A model generated the notes under the pieces. That model saw only the letters and a list, made by a program, of their open reading frames with translations, made no database searches and was not told where the DNA came from. This document shows, piece after piece, positions 1 through 9,463 of a stretch of DNA of 64,000 nt; position 1 is the stretch's first letter; the number at the start of each line of letters is the position of its first letter. The DNA comes from Bombardia bombarda (lineage: Eukaryota > Ascomycota > Sordariomycetes > Sordariales > Lasiosphaeriaceae). Made by a program: the position numbers and the translations under genes. The stretch spans positions 868,001 through 932,000 of the forward strand of contig JAULSR010000008.1 of assembly GCA_030512295.1 (NCBI GenBank). Reading direction: 5' to 3'.

Positions 1-1493
1 AGTTCTCTCCATCGGCTCGATATTCTCTCAAAAATGTCCAGCACCTTGTTGAAACCCTCTTCCCCAGGCGGGCCGTTGAATTCAAGGACTTTGTCGACCT
101 CGAAATCCCGACGCATGGAATTCTCAAACTCGAGAAGGTGTCGTCGAGATGGATAAATGTTAGCAGACCGACATACAATGTACTGTGGGAAGTTTCTCCG
201 TGACATCTTGGCCAAAATGATAGTCGTGAGCGACTTCTCGGTCCACTCCGTTGATCGGTAGAAAACCAAATGAACGCGCTCAAAGAGTTTAAACGCGGGC
301 TCCGATAGCCTTACGAGAGGCCCGGTTATGGCAAGTATCTTGGCCAGATAGTGCGCATTTCGATTTGAGTCCTGCTTTTCCGGGCTTTCGTCTCTGGATT
401 GGGGTGATTCCATCGAGCCTACCGAGCCATTTGTGCTCGACCGCCTCAGCCCCAGCGACATGAGACCTGTCTGCCGAGCGCTCATACGGCAAAATGCCTT
501 CAGCAGCTCTGGCTTGTTCTTGCGCTGCACCTTTGCCTCCTTTGCAAGCATTTTCAGCTCGTCAAGGCCAAGCAATGAGGCGGCCTCTTCTATCGTCTTG
601 ATAAATGTGTTGGAGTCATCAGCGAAAGTGAAGGACTCCTCCATCGACAACAAATCAGACACGTCTCTCGCGGGCGACTCTTGCACCAAGAAGTCGGCTG
701 ATTCAGTGAGGGGTAGCTTCCTGGCCTCCAATAAGCTCTCAATAGCAGAGCTCATGTCCGACACATCATTATAGTGCTTGAGGCGCTCCACACGATGCCA
801 CGAGGCCGTCTTTCGTAGAAACAGGCGTACATATCTAGATAAATGTCAGCCTGTACAGGTCAAGGATTTCCAGGAGACTGACAAGTACTGAGATTCATAG
901 CTCAAGTCTCTCCAGTGCTCAAACACGCACTTCTCATTATCGTCAAACAGATGCGCTTCGTCTTTCAGAACCGTGTCTAGTGCCAAATTGAAGGCGTCGA
1001 CATAAATGGAGCTTTTGCCTCGGACCCACTGACGGCTCTCTATTCTCGCAGCTGTGTCCTGTGCCTCGTCCCATTCCGGCTGTGACGCCTGAGAAGCCCT
1101 CATTGCTTCGTATTCCTCGATGGCTTCCTTATCTATCCTGATGGCAGGCAGGGAGTCCTCCAATGCTGTATGGTGTTGTGCAGCTGGCGACACCTCTTCT
1201 CTCGCATTATTAGTGTCCTCGGCTATCCCAGGACTGGAAACGACATAGGAGGACTGGTCATGAGTAGTGGACAAGACTCTTTCCTCTCCATCCTCCTCCT
1301 CATTGGATGATACTGTAGAAGAGGCCGCATCATCATCATTATCAGTGGCTTTGACCTCTTCAACGCGACGTTTCTTTGCAGGCGGCCTCTCGGGTTTCCG
1401 GTTATTGGAATTGGCCGGCCCAGCGGTAGCCAGAACACCTTCTCTTTGGGTGTTGGAAGATCGGACTCTGGACCTGAGAATAAATTGATCCAT
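1..1493 (-). CDS. FAN1: Fanconi-associated nuclease 1 (FAN1), N-terminal part, 3' end outside the window
   Basis: Exons complement(<1..834, 883..1493). The 48-nt intron has donor GTCAGT and acceptor TAG and keeps the frame. FAN1 is a structure-specific 5' flap endo/exonuclease acting in interstrand crosslink repair in the nucleus. Seen: a low-complexity acidic N-terminus with a basic KKRR stretch (possible NLS); then the family hallmark after the splice, YVRLFLRKTASWHRV; a SAP-like helix pair around LGLDELKMLAKEAKV; and further down VFYRSTEWTEKSLTTI and MSRRNFPQY, typical of the FAN1 middle domain. The catalytic VRR-NUC domain would lie beyond position 1. No Cys/His cluster is visible in the N-terminus, so a UBZ finger appears absent (inference; I believe fungal members often lack it). 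The frame stays open upstream, but the first ATG is at 1493. The upstream neighbour across the repeat island is a divergent COMPASS subunit. Confidence 0.9.
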
Positions 1494-1998
1494 GGTTAAG
1501 ACAGTGAGGGGGGTCGGCCAGGACCATGATGTACAGTCACCACAAAGCAAATAGAATCTGGCCTAAGAAAGCACTACGTATGTACAGAAGAAGAGTCTGG
1601 AGGACGCCAAAACAAACAGAACAATGAACAGGAAAGCGAGGGGAAATCGGGGGGAAGAAAGCGCGACCTAGGCAGCTGGTGGGGCCTAATTGCCACATCC
1701 CCTAACGCGACGTCCCGTGACAGCGTATCGGTCGCCCGCGCACCGCTGGTTCCCTGTGCAACCGTTAACTAATTCAGGTACAATGGGATAAGAAAAGTAA
1801 TGCGCCACCTGGCCAGGGCCCACCTTACTAAAACTACTACTACTTATATACATAATAAAATAGCAACTTAACGAGATTTGGCCCGGATAATTTTATTATA
1901 TAAAAAAATTAATTTTTATTTTATTTTAAAATATATTTTATTAAATTAATTTAAGGTTTTTTTTCAAGCCCGTTATCGATTTTTATTATAAAAATTGT

Positions 1999-2499
1999 AA
2001 GGACATCCCCAAGGACATCCCCAAGGACATCCCCAAGCACGTGCTCAAGCACATGCTAGAAGCGTCCCTAAGGACATGCCAGTTATCCCACCATCTTTGT
2101 ATATAAGCAGCGGCCCTCGCCCACCTTCAGTTGCGAGGTGTAAGGACATCGGACATCCCCAAGCACATGCCAAAGCATCCCCAAGCACATGCCAGTTATC
2201 CTACCAACTGTGTATATAAGCAGCGGCCCTCGCCCACCTTCCGTTGCGAGGGCCAGGTTGAAGTCTTACGCCAATACCAGTCATTGCTCGCCTTCCCAAC
2301 TATCTTCATTGCTCGCCTGCCCAGTTGTCTTCCTTGTGACCACCTTGATCAGGCGTACCTGCCTTCTCTTACACGAGGGCCAGGTTAAAGTCTTACGCCA
2401 ATACCAGTCATTGCTCGCCTTCCTAGTTATCTTCATTGCTCGCCTTCCCAGTTGTCTTCATTGTGACCACCTTGATCAGGCGTACCTGCTTTCTCTTAT
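1999..2499. repeat. Nested direct repeats carrying two TATATAAG boxes
   Basis: Three layers of direct repetition are visible. At 1999-2036 a 12-mer AAGGACATCCCC is present three times. A 64-nt unit containing TTGTATATAAGCAGCGGCCC occurs at 2074-2137 and again, with a few changes, at 2187-2250. A unit of about 127 nt beginning CGAGGGCCAGGTTGAAGTC occurs at 2247-2373 and 2374-2499, with mostly C/T differences. The TATATAAG box sits at the same place in both 64-nt copies, as if a promoter had been duplicated. The block lies inside AT-rich DNA. It is probably part of a degenerate mobile element or a small satellite; I do not recognise the family. Confidence 0.65.
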
Positions 2500-2536
2500 A
2501 AAAATTAAAAATAATATAAATTATTTAACGTAGTTC

Positions 2537-2754
2537 TGTGACGGGCTAAACCTTGGGTGCACTTTGTGATAATTGTGGTTGCATGCCGGAACTAACTATC
2601 CGGGTGCCCAAGCCAGGGTTTTATCCCTGGGAAAGCTGACTAAGGTGCTGACTAAGATGCTGACTAAGGAGCTGTTACGTGCTAGTGCTTTGGCGCCAAG
2701 GCGCTAGTACCCTACGAACTATTCCACGCCTAGGAGCGGGCTAGGCCCATGACA
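2537..2754. mobile_element. Possible solo LTR, TG...CA bounded
   Basis: A 218-nt GC-balanced segment starts TGTGACGGGC and ends CCATGACA, sharply bounded by A/T-only sequence on both sides. It contains three copies of a 12-mer like GCTGACTAAGGT (2635-2672) and an inverted repeat around CTTGGCGCCAAG (2687-2700). The TG..CA ends, the length and the isolation in RIP-like DNA would suit a solo LTR of a fungal gypsy-type element. No clear target-site duplication is visible and no internal element region is present, so this remains tentative. Confidence 0.3.
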
Positions 2755-3196
2755 TTAATATAATAATAATAACTTTTAACTTATTTTTTACGGTTATTAT
2801 AGTGATTAGTACGAATAACCTTGTTATTCTAACAAATTTTATTTATAATAAACTTATAAATATTAATTTATATAAAAATTTAACTTTCCGTTTATTTAGC
2901 TTTATAAAGGCCGTAAATAAAAGCTTTATCGTTTTTTAATAATTATTATTTAAAAGTTTTTAAAAAAAAAAATTATTTTAACGTTATTTTAAAGAAAATT
3001 AATAAAAAATTAGTAAAAATTTTTTTTTTTTAATATTAACCCCCTTATTATGGTCAACTTGTGAGTGGCTTATAAGGGGGCCTGTAAGTGGCCTATTACT
3101 TTTTTTACCCCATTGTACCCAAGCTGAGCATCCGTAATTGCTGGCATCTCTCTACGTCTGCGCGATCGCCAATTAAGCGATAGCAACACCCTAGCC

Positions 3197-4162
3197 ATGA
3201 CAGAGCCCGAACGTATTCTACAGACGCCGGCGTTGACGACATACATTTCCGATATAGACACAAACCCTCCTGCTGTCGAGTTGCAAGCACGAGAAGAAAC
3301 CACCACCAACCTCCCCACAACAGTGGCGCCGGCTGGGGCCATGGGTAGGCAATCATCGTCTTCGCTCGCCGCTGAGGCAGCGTCACTAACAGAGGCAGCC
3401 CCCGCTGTTGATGTGGGCAGTAAGGATGTCCTCATGACAGATGTTCCATCTGAACAGGATGCTGCTGTACGACTGATCCTCTTTCCTTCTTCAATCTCTA
3501 AACCCTCTCCCCTCCCCCTTTCCCCCCCCTCCTGGGCACTTACCCATACATCACAAACATCTACAAAGTGGATAAGCCACTCGGTAAATGAATCCGTAGC
3601 AAACTTCGCCTCAAACCCCAGCAAAAATTACTTACTTCCCATCCTTCCTTTCGCCAAGAAAGACACAAGCTGAAAAAGCACCCAGCCATCAACAACCACT
3701 TCCCCCCCAACAGCACCAGCAGCAGCATCTGCTCCCGCGCCCCTGCCAGGAAACACCACGACAATCAGCAACGCGCCTTCGCCCCTGCCCGCGAGGATGG
3801 GTACACCAATGCGCAACACCGCTGCCAGCGGCGAGGCAGATAAGGCCACCTCCCGCGCAGCCTCGGCGCACCCCGATCAGGGCTTCACCATGCCCACCGA
3901 GGCGCCCCTCCATGGCGCGCCGGTTCGCCAATACCTCAACACCAAAGTCTCTGGCGCCCTCCTTGAGGGCATGAAGAAAATTGCTAAGGAGCGGTGCGTT
4001 AATCTTCTTTCTTTCTTTATATATGATACTTGGCGCAAAAGAAACGAAAATCTTTTCTGTCACCAAAGCTAACGCAAAGACATCAAAAGACCAAAGGACC
4101 CCCTTCGCGTGCTCGGCGAGTTTCTACTTCAACGGTCGCGAGAACTTGAGGGCATAATTTAA
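3197..4162 (+). CDS. SDC1: DPY-30/SDC1-like COMPASS complex subunit
   Basis: Exons 3197..3466, 3686..3993, 4090..4162; 216 aa, all phases consistent. Donors are GTACGA and GTGCGT. The C-terminus (about residues 168-213) is a clear DPY-30 motif: PVRQYLNTKVSGALLEGMKK, then across the last intron KERPKDPLRVLGEFLLQRS. In COMPASS this helical hairpin dimerises and docks on the Ash2/Bre2 subunit, supporting histone H3K4 methylation in the nucleus. The last intron splits the arginine codon of KERP, so the gene is easily mis-annotated. The N-terminal 165 residues are Ala/Pro/Ser/Thr-rich and disordered-looking. The first intron (219 nt) is the least certain part: it removes stops downstream of residue 90 and restores the frame exactly, but exon 1 itself has no recognisable motif. 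The gene is divergent from FAN1 and convergent with RPS13. Confidence 0.85.
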
Positions 4163-4648
4163 GAAAGCATGGACCTAACAACCACCTTGAGGTGGACTGG
4201 TCGTTATATCTTTCTTGCACGATATTTTTTGGTAACATCTAAGGGAGAGGAATATCTGACGGGAAGTTTGGGAGCAAAAAAGCAATTGCAATTTAACGGC
4301 GTATATGGAGGTCCAGAATCACGAAACATTCACGGGACTAGATACCACAAACTTATTTAGACAGAGAACGAGGGTTATCGCATTTGGTGTCTCCACTCCT
4401 GGGGCGTTTGGGGCGTTGTGCGCATCCGCTCCTTTTCAGGGCGTCGTCCTGCGCGCGCAATAACCACCATGCGTACATGGCAGCAGCAGCAGCTAAATAG
4501 GCAATTGTTGTTTCCTTTCCATTTCCCAACTCCAATATTGGCCGAATATCTTGATGATATTCTACGCCATGCCGCAAAGAACAACCCAAATCCAACACCG
4601 ACATCACTCCTCCATCTCGACGACCAGCAACACAACACCTACGCGCGC
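4163..4648. other. Convergent intergenic region, SDC1-like / RPS13
   Basis: 486 nt between the 3' ends of two convergent genes. It should contain both 3' UTRs. I see no coding frame or structured element that I can support. Confidence 0.5.
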
Positions 4649-5517
4649 TTAGGCGACGATGGTGGAGGCGGTGGCGCTCTCGTACTTCCAGGTGGGAGGG
4701 AGGACGCCAACGGTCTTGTAGTAACGGGCAAGACGGTGGATACGCGACTCGATGAGAATGAGGCGGAACTTGGAGTCCTTGTCCTTGCGGTTGCGCTCGA
4801 GGTGCTTGCGGACGGCGACAGCCTGGAGTTTTGGTGTTTGGTCAGTACAAGGAGAGTCTTGTTTCAGCAGGGTAGACGGGAGGGATTTTGAAGCATACCT
4901 TCTTGATGAGCTGGAACAGGTCCTCTGGGATATCGGGGGCAAGGCCTGCAAAACCATCACTCTGTCAGTCACAGTGACCAAACAGAGGCATATGAGAGAT
5001 CTAGTCTCTTCTTTCTCTTGCTTATCGCGCGCACAAATCCTGCCTGCTCACCCACCCATCCTGACGTGCTTTTACGCCAACATCAAGAGGGAGGAAGCGG
5101 GGCGCAGATTGCCGCCGAAGCAGTTATGTGGTAGAGTTTCTCCGTCTCTTTCATAAGTCAAATCGAGGGGGTAAAAAGCATTCGGTTCAATCCATACCGG
5201 AGCTCTTGAGGATACGCAGAATCTTGTTGCCTGTCGTTCAGATAAGTCAGCACACATGTTCCCCCGCTATCACACAAACAACCACCAAAATCATTTCCTA
5301 GGACAACAAAACATACCAGTGACAACCTTGACCTGGGCAATTCCGTGGGAGTCACGGAGGATGACACCAATCTGCGAGGGGGTCGCACCCTTCCTGGCGA
5401 GCTTGCAGATCTGGTCAACAACCTGCTCGGGGTGGTCTTGAGCCAGGTTGGGGGGTTGCGGCTGTAGGGGATGGCCGAGGCTGAAATGCCCTTTCCGTTG
5501 CTGTGAAGACGACCCAT
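4649..5517 (-). CDS. RPS13: 40S ribosomal protein S13 (uS15), with an apparent one-base deletion in exon 1
   Basis: Exons complement(4649..4822, 4899..4945, 5198..5230, 5317..5517), with three introns of 76, 252 and 86 nt (donors GTATGT, GTATGG, GTATGC). uS15 binds 18S rRNA in the 40S subunit. The start reads MGRLHSNGKGISASAIPYSR, then NPPTWLKTTP; further exons give NKILRILKSSG, LAPDIPEDLFQLIKK and RKHLERNRKDKDSKFR, ending SATASTIVA. The exons total 455 nt, one short of the 456 nt needed for the family's usual 151 aa. The frame breaks exactly after KTTP, at the CCCC run (plus-strand gggg 5429-5432): downstream sequence encodes the expected EQVVDQICKLARKG in the -1 frame. As this protein is essential and normally single-copy, a lost C in the assembly is the likeliest cause; I saw no second copy in the window. 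Two very short exons (33 and 47 nt) are typical of ribosomal protein genes. Confidence 0.95.
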
Positions 5518-6835
5518 CTTGAAATTAGATTTCCGTGTTTAACAGGGACGTTGGGAGTTGTCGGTGTCGGGTTGGGCGGGCGAGATGGTCGTGGATGGGC
5601 GGTTGGAAGAGTGAAATTCGAGAAAGTTTCGCGATGCCAGCCCGCAATAATTCCAGTGTGGGCAGGAAAATTCTCGGCTAGTTAGGGTCAGACTTGTGAC
5701 TGGCTGTTTTCCTACTGGTGGTCACGTGTGAGGTGGAGTGGTGCTGGGTTTCGGGGTCTCCTACTTCCTTATCGTCCTTATCGTGGGCAAAAACCTCTGG
5801 CTTAAAGTGATCGCGGAAATTTTCCGAGAGCAAACAACTTTCGACCTTTCCTCGCAGGCAATGAGCTTCGCCCTGCGAGCTCTCGCGATGGGGACAATCT
5901 TGATGGAAGACGCGATATCGGAAATTGCCAGCTCATGATATCTTGGTCTCTGCGGTTAAGGATTCTATTTTTCCTTTTCCTAACCGGAGCTTCGAGTCTT
6001 GGGCTGGCGGTTTCTCGATCAAGCGGGAAACTGTCAAGATCTCTCCCGTAAAGTCCTCCGACTGACGCGCAACATAATGGTCAGTGCCACTCCCTTATCT
6101 TCATGCACACCACTCCAGCCATACAACCTGATGATTTCACTTTTTACTATTTTCTGGTACCTCTTATGTTAAGGTCCTACGGGATCTCATGTATTCAACT
6201 ATACTTCTGAACTATTTGGCTCTCAATCATTCTTATATCACCATCACCGATGATGAATCAAATTGGCTAACAAGCTTATAGATGACGTGAATATTACGGT
6301 TTTAATGAGCTGCTATACATCATATCTCAATAAATATGAACATTCATTTGCCATTTACCGCCGTGATTTGATACCACATGTGAACTGCGATATCTAGTTT
6401 TGACATTGAATCCATCTGGCCGTCTCCTTCTCAAGTGTTCCGAACATGGCAACGTAGAGGGTTTTGATCGAAAAGATGACTTCTCCCCTTATGAACCTTT
6501 TACAAACTTCGTGCCACCGATACCTATGCGGTATAAAAAATACTAAGAGCCCTGCTTAAACAATCAATGAACAAATCTGATACTTTTCTGCGTGAAGCAC
6601 CAGCTCGGGCAACGCAAGCCATTTCCCCTTGTGTAATTGTACAGCCATAACTAAGCCACCCATCTCCTCTCAGGGGAGACTTTTATCCCCCACGTCCACG
6701 GCGACGTGTTTTCTCGATATAGCCAAACCACAACCACGTATCGATAATTCCTGATATCAGGTCTGGGCTTCCGCCATCTGATCGAACCCCCACGCACACT
6801 TCTTATCACCGCTGATCACTCCTTTCAGTCTTTCT
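5518..6835. other. Gene-free interval between RPS13 and the U2AF large subunit gene
   Basis: 1.3 kb between the 5' end of RPS13 and the 3' end of the U2AF gene. The part near 5518-5740 should carry the RPS13 promoter; a CACGTG E-box-like core lies at about 5722-5727. The rest is unremarkable mixed sequence. I find no coding frame with an ATG that looks real and no tRNA-like fold. Confidence 0.5.
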
Positions 6836-9024
6836 CTACCATGCATTAACGTCAAAGTTTTCCTATCGGGCAGTTAGTTAGTCATTTCTGGATTTGATAT
6901 GAGACAATAGAAACATACCTCAGGGAAATATGTTGTGACAACAGTGCGGTCGGCAAACTTCCTGCCCGCCAGAGCCCGCAGCGCCTTAGTAGCCGACTCT
7001 ACTGTTTCGAACTTGATAAAGATCTTGCCCACGCCGGCTGACTGCCTGTCTACGCCCACAGGTCTGGGGATCTTGAGAGAGACAATCTTGCCAAACTTCT
7101 CGCATTCCTCCTGGACATCATCGCGAATTTCTGTGCCACAGTGGTTAGTAACCGTATACGAGTGGAGGTGATAGTAAGCTGTAGCTCACCCTCGTAATCA
7201 TCATTGTCCGTAAGCTCATCTGGTGTAACCATATTGAGCAGCTGCAAGACCCTGCCGACCTCGTTGTCGGCAGATGTAGTGCCCGCAAGCATGGACATGG
7301 CGTTAACGCCCATCTCCCCGGAGACCTGGGTAATACCAACGCTGGCCTTTTGGACCTTGAGCGAGTGATCGCCGAGAACCATGTTGTTCAGACCCTGGAT
7401 GGCTGTAGGTGTGACCGATGAGTCGGCATACTCGAGGAATGCAATGGCCTAGAATATTGTTAGTTGTGGCCAATGAAACGATTCACCCTGCTCGGAAACA
7501 AACTTACCCTGGACTCGTCTGTTCCGTTGTCCTTGACCAGCACAAACGACTTGAGCTTGCCAAAACTAACGAGAAGTTCCATGACCTGGTCTTCTGTAAG
7601 ATAAGGAGGAAGGTTGGTCACACTGATCTTGTTAGGCGTGTCAATGACGACGCTTGAAGGGGCATCAGAGTCGGGGTCGCAGTGTGCATCGTCGACAATC
7701 GCAGGGACGATATAGTCCTTTGGCCGGCGAATTTGCAGCCCACGAGGTGCGGAGCTGTTGCCGTTTGCGCTCGGCGCGTCACCCGCCTCCATAGTAATGC
7801 CATCCAGAGCCAATCCCACCGTCGTGTCTGCAGGGTTCTTAAACTCGAGCATCGCAAAGCTGTGGTCGAGGGCAATCTGGCAGAGGGCGCAGGGATCTGT
7901 GGCCTCGATGACGTTGAGGCCGTTGAGCTGGAGGTTGAAGAAGCTCACGACGCTCTCTTCGGTGGCGGAGGGCGGCAGGTTCGTGACGATAAGACGCTTG
8001 CTCTGGCGGGAGTTTGTGGGCTTGAGGGTTGCACTATCGACAGCGGAGCCGGCAGGCTGGGTCATCATGGCCTGCAGCTTCACCGGGTCCATTGCTTGTT
8101 GGCGAGGGGCGCCGGGAAGCGTAAACATGCCCGAGAGCTTTGCCTGCTCTGCCGTTACATTGTCGTAACCCGGGGGCTTGATGTCCCACAGTGTAAGGCG
8201 TCGTTTGCGCTCCAAGACGGGGACGATGTCGGTCAGATCGGGTGTCGGTTCGCGCTTCTTGGGAGGAGGCGAAGCACTCTGTCGACGCTCCATCTCGGGC
8301 TCTCGATCGCGTCCTCCTCCTCCTCCTCCTCCTCCTCCTCCTCCTCCTCCTCCCCCTCCTCCTACTCTTGGGGCGCGGCGGTCGTCCGTCAAGTCACGCT
8401 CTCCCCTGTCCCGGCGACGCATTGGCGGAGCGTCATCCATCATCACGTCCCGGCGGGGCCTGCCAGCTCCGCGGTCGCGATCCCATTCCCTCTCTCCCCG
8501 GTCGTGGCCACGCTCTGGGCCACCACGGTCCAATCCACGATCAGCGCCTCCTCGCTCAGGGCCGCGCTCGGGTGCGCGACGGTCGCGGTCGCGTCCTGAC
8601 GGGTAGCGGTCCTCGCGTTCGCGTTCGCGGTGGGTGCGGCTGGAGGAGTATGCGTCTGCGTCGCCATCTTCGCGACGGGGTCGGCCACCACGATAGTCGG
8701 GGGAGCGAGAGCGTCTGCGCGTTGTGGCTGCTCGGTCTCCTCGGTCTCCTCGGTCTCCTCTGTCGGCACGATCGCCGCGGTCGCCACGGTCGCCACGGTC
8801 ACGTCTGTCGTCGCGATCACGCCTGGGAGGCTGTTGGAGATTGATTAGTTTCTGGACTACTTTGTCTTGAAAGCAGGGGTATAAGGTGGGTGTGGGAGGC
8901 AACGTACATAATCGCGAGACGAGGCTTGTCTTCCAGCGTCTGTGGCGGCTGGCTTGGTTTCAGTCTGGGGAGCGACAGGCGCGCGACCTCTCCCTCGAGA
9001 AGAGTAGCTATCTCCGTTCATCAT
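6836..9024 (-). CDS. U2AF2: U2AF large subunit (U2AF65-type splicing factor)
   Basis: Exons complement(6836..6862, 6919..7130, 7190..7448, 7508..8830, 8908..9024); 645 aa with all four introns (59, 59, 56 and 77 nt) in phase. U2AF65 binds the polypyrimidine tract and recruits U2 snRNP to the branch point. Order seen: a short N-terminus (MMNGDSYSSRGRGRAP); a long R/D/G/E-rich region with DRGDRGDRGDRADRGD-type repeats in place of a classic RS domain; about 17 consecutive glycines encoded at 8313-8363; the U2AF35-binding tract ending RRLTLWDIKPPGY; RRM1 from about residue 316 (RLIVTNLPPSATEESVV); RRM2 from about 439 (KISVTNLPPYLTEDQVMELL); and a C-terminal UHM (about 545-645) with the RXF signature R623-K624-F625 in GRKFADRTV, ending ENFDVNAW. 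The last exon is only 27 nt. The gene shares a 439-bp divergent promoter with OGG1. Confidence 0.95.
8313..8364. repeat. (CCT)n trinucleotide run encoding polyglycine in U2AF
   Basis: A nearly perfect CCT/CTC run of about 51 nt on the plus strand, encoding about 17 glycines on the minus strand inside the U2AF large subunit. It is in phase, so length changes would leave the frame intact. It separates the charged N-terminal region from the RRM part. Confidence 0.9.
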
Positions 9025-9463
9025 GAAAATAATGCCCGATCGATGGATATATTCTAATACGAGATGTTGCGCCGTATAAACAAACGCTGGCTGGAGATCC
9101 AGATATGCAAAGAGGGTTTAGAAGCTCATTTAGGAGTGGTCGATCGCGAGGCTGGGCCTAGCACTTTTTTTGGGAGATGCTCGGTACTGCGCTTGTCCCG
9201 CTCGGGCCTAGCGCTTGCCCCTGTCTTTTAGTGTAGTGGTGCTTGTGCTCAGTGAAGGGATAGATTCTCCCTGCTGCATCCAGCTGAAAGTCAACGCAGC
9301 TCAACCACACTGGATTGATTCTCCCTGCTGCATCCCGCTGAAAGTCAACGCAGCTCAATCACACGGGATAGATTCTCCCTGCTGCATCCAGCTGAAAGTA
9401 AACGTAGCTCAATTACAGTCCTTGATTTCGTCCCAGTCGCTCGCTATTTGAGTTTTTGTCTCA
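9025..9463. promoter_or_regulatory. Bidirectional promoter region U2AF2/OGG1
   Basis: 439 nt separate the two divergent start codons, so both core promoters must fit here. The OGG1-proximal half is a three-copy 54-bp tandem repeat (listed separately). The U2AF2-proximal part is ordinary sequence. Assignment rests on gene geometry alone. Confidence 0.55.
9257..9418. repeat. 54-bp tandem repeat, three copies, upstream of OGG1
   Basis: Copies begin at 9257, 9311 and 9365, an exact 54-nt period. Each contains GATTCTCCCTGCTGCATCC, then GCTGAAAGTCAACGCAGCTC. Copies 1 and 3 start GGGATAGATT; copy 2 has GGATTGATT. Copy 3 differs at a few positions (AGTAAACGTAGC). All lie 46-207 nt before the OGG1 start codon. 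Confidence 0.9.

Larger units (their letters stand above)
1494..3196. other. Gene-free interval with repeat and AT-rich island between FAN1 and the SDC1-like gene
   Basis: About 1.7 kb between two divergent genes. The first 350 bases are ordinary GC content and should hold the FAN1 promoter. From about 1860 the composition flips to very AT-rich DNA (1860-1995 and 2755-3050) made mostly of A/T runs, enclosing a GC-balanced repeated block at 1999-2754 that is described separately. This pattern of AT-rich, TpA-rich flanks around repeats is what repeat-induced point mutation leaves in Sordariomycetes (established for the process; its application here is inference). No protein frame with recognisable similarity is present. 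Confidence 0.6.

Noticed and set aside
5429..5432. Programmed -1 frameshifting in RPS13
   Set aside because: No slippery heptamer or downstream structure is evident and ribosomal protein genes are not known to use it; a lost C in a homopolymer is simpler.
7682..8599. Long plus-strand open frames opposite the U2AF gene
   Set aside because: They are antisense shadows of a GC-rich, repetitive coding region; the minus-strand frames carry the RRM and UHM motifs with proper introns.
9158..9451. Protein encoded by the 54-bp tandem repeat
   Set aside because: Open on both strands only because 54 is a multiple of three and no stop occurs in the unit; placement is that of a promoter.
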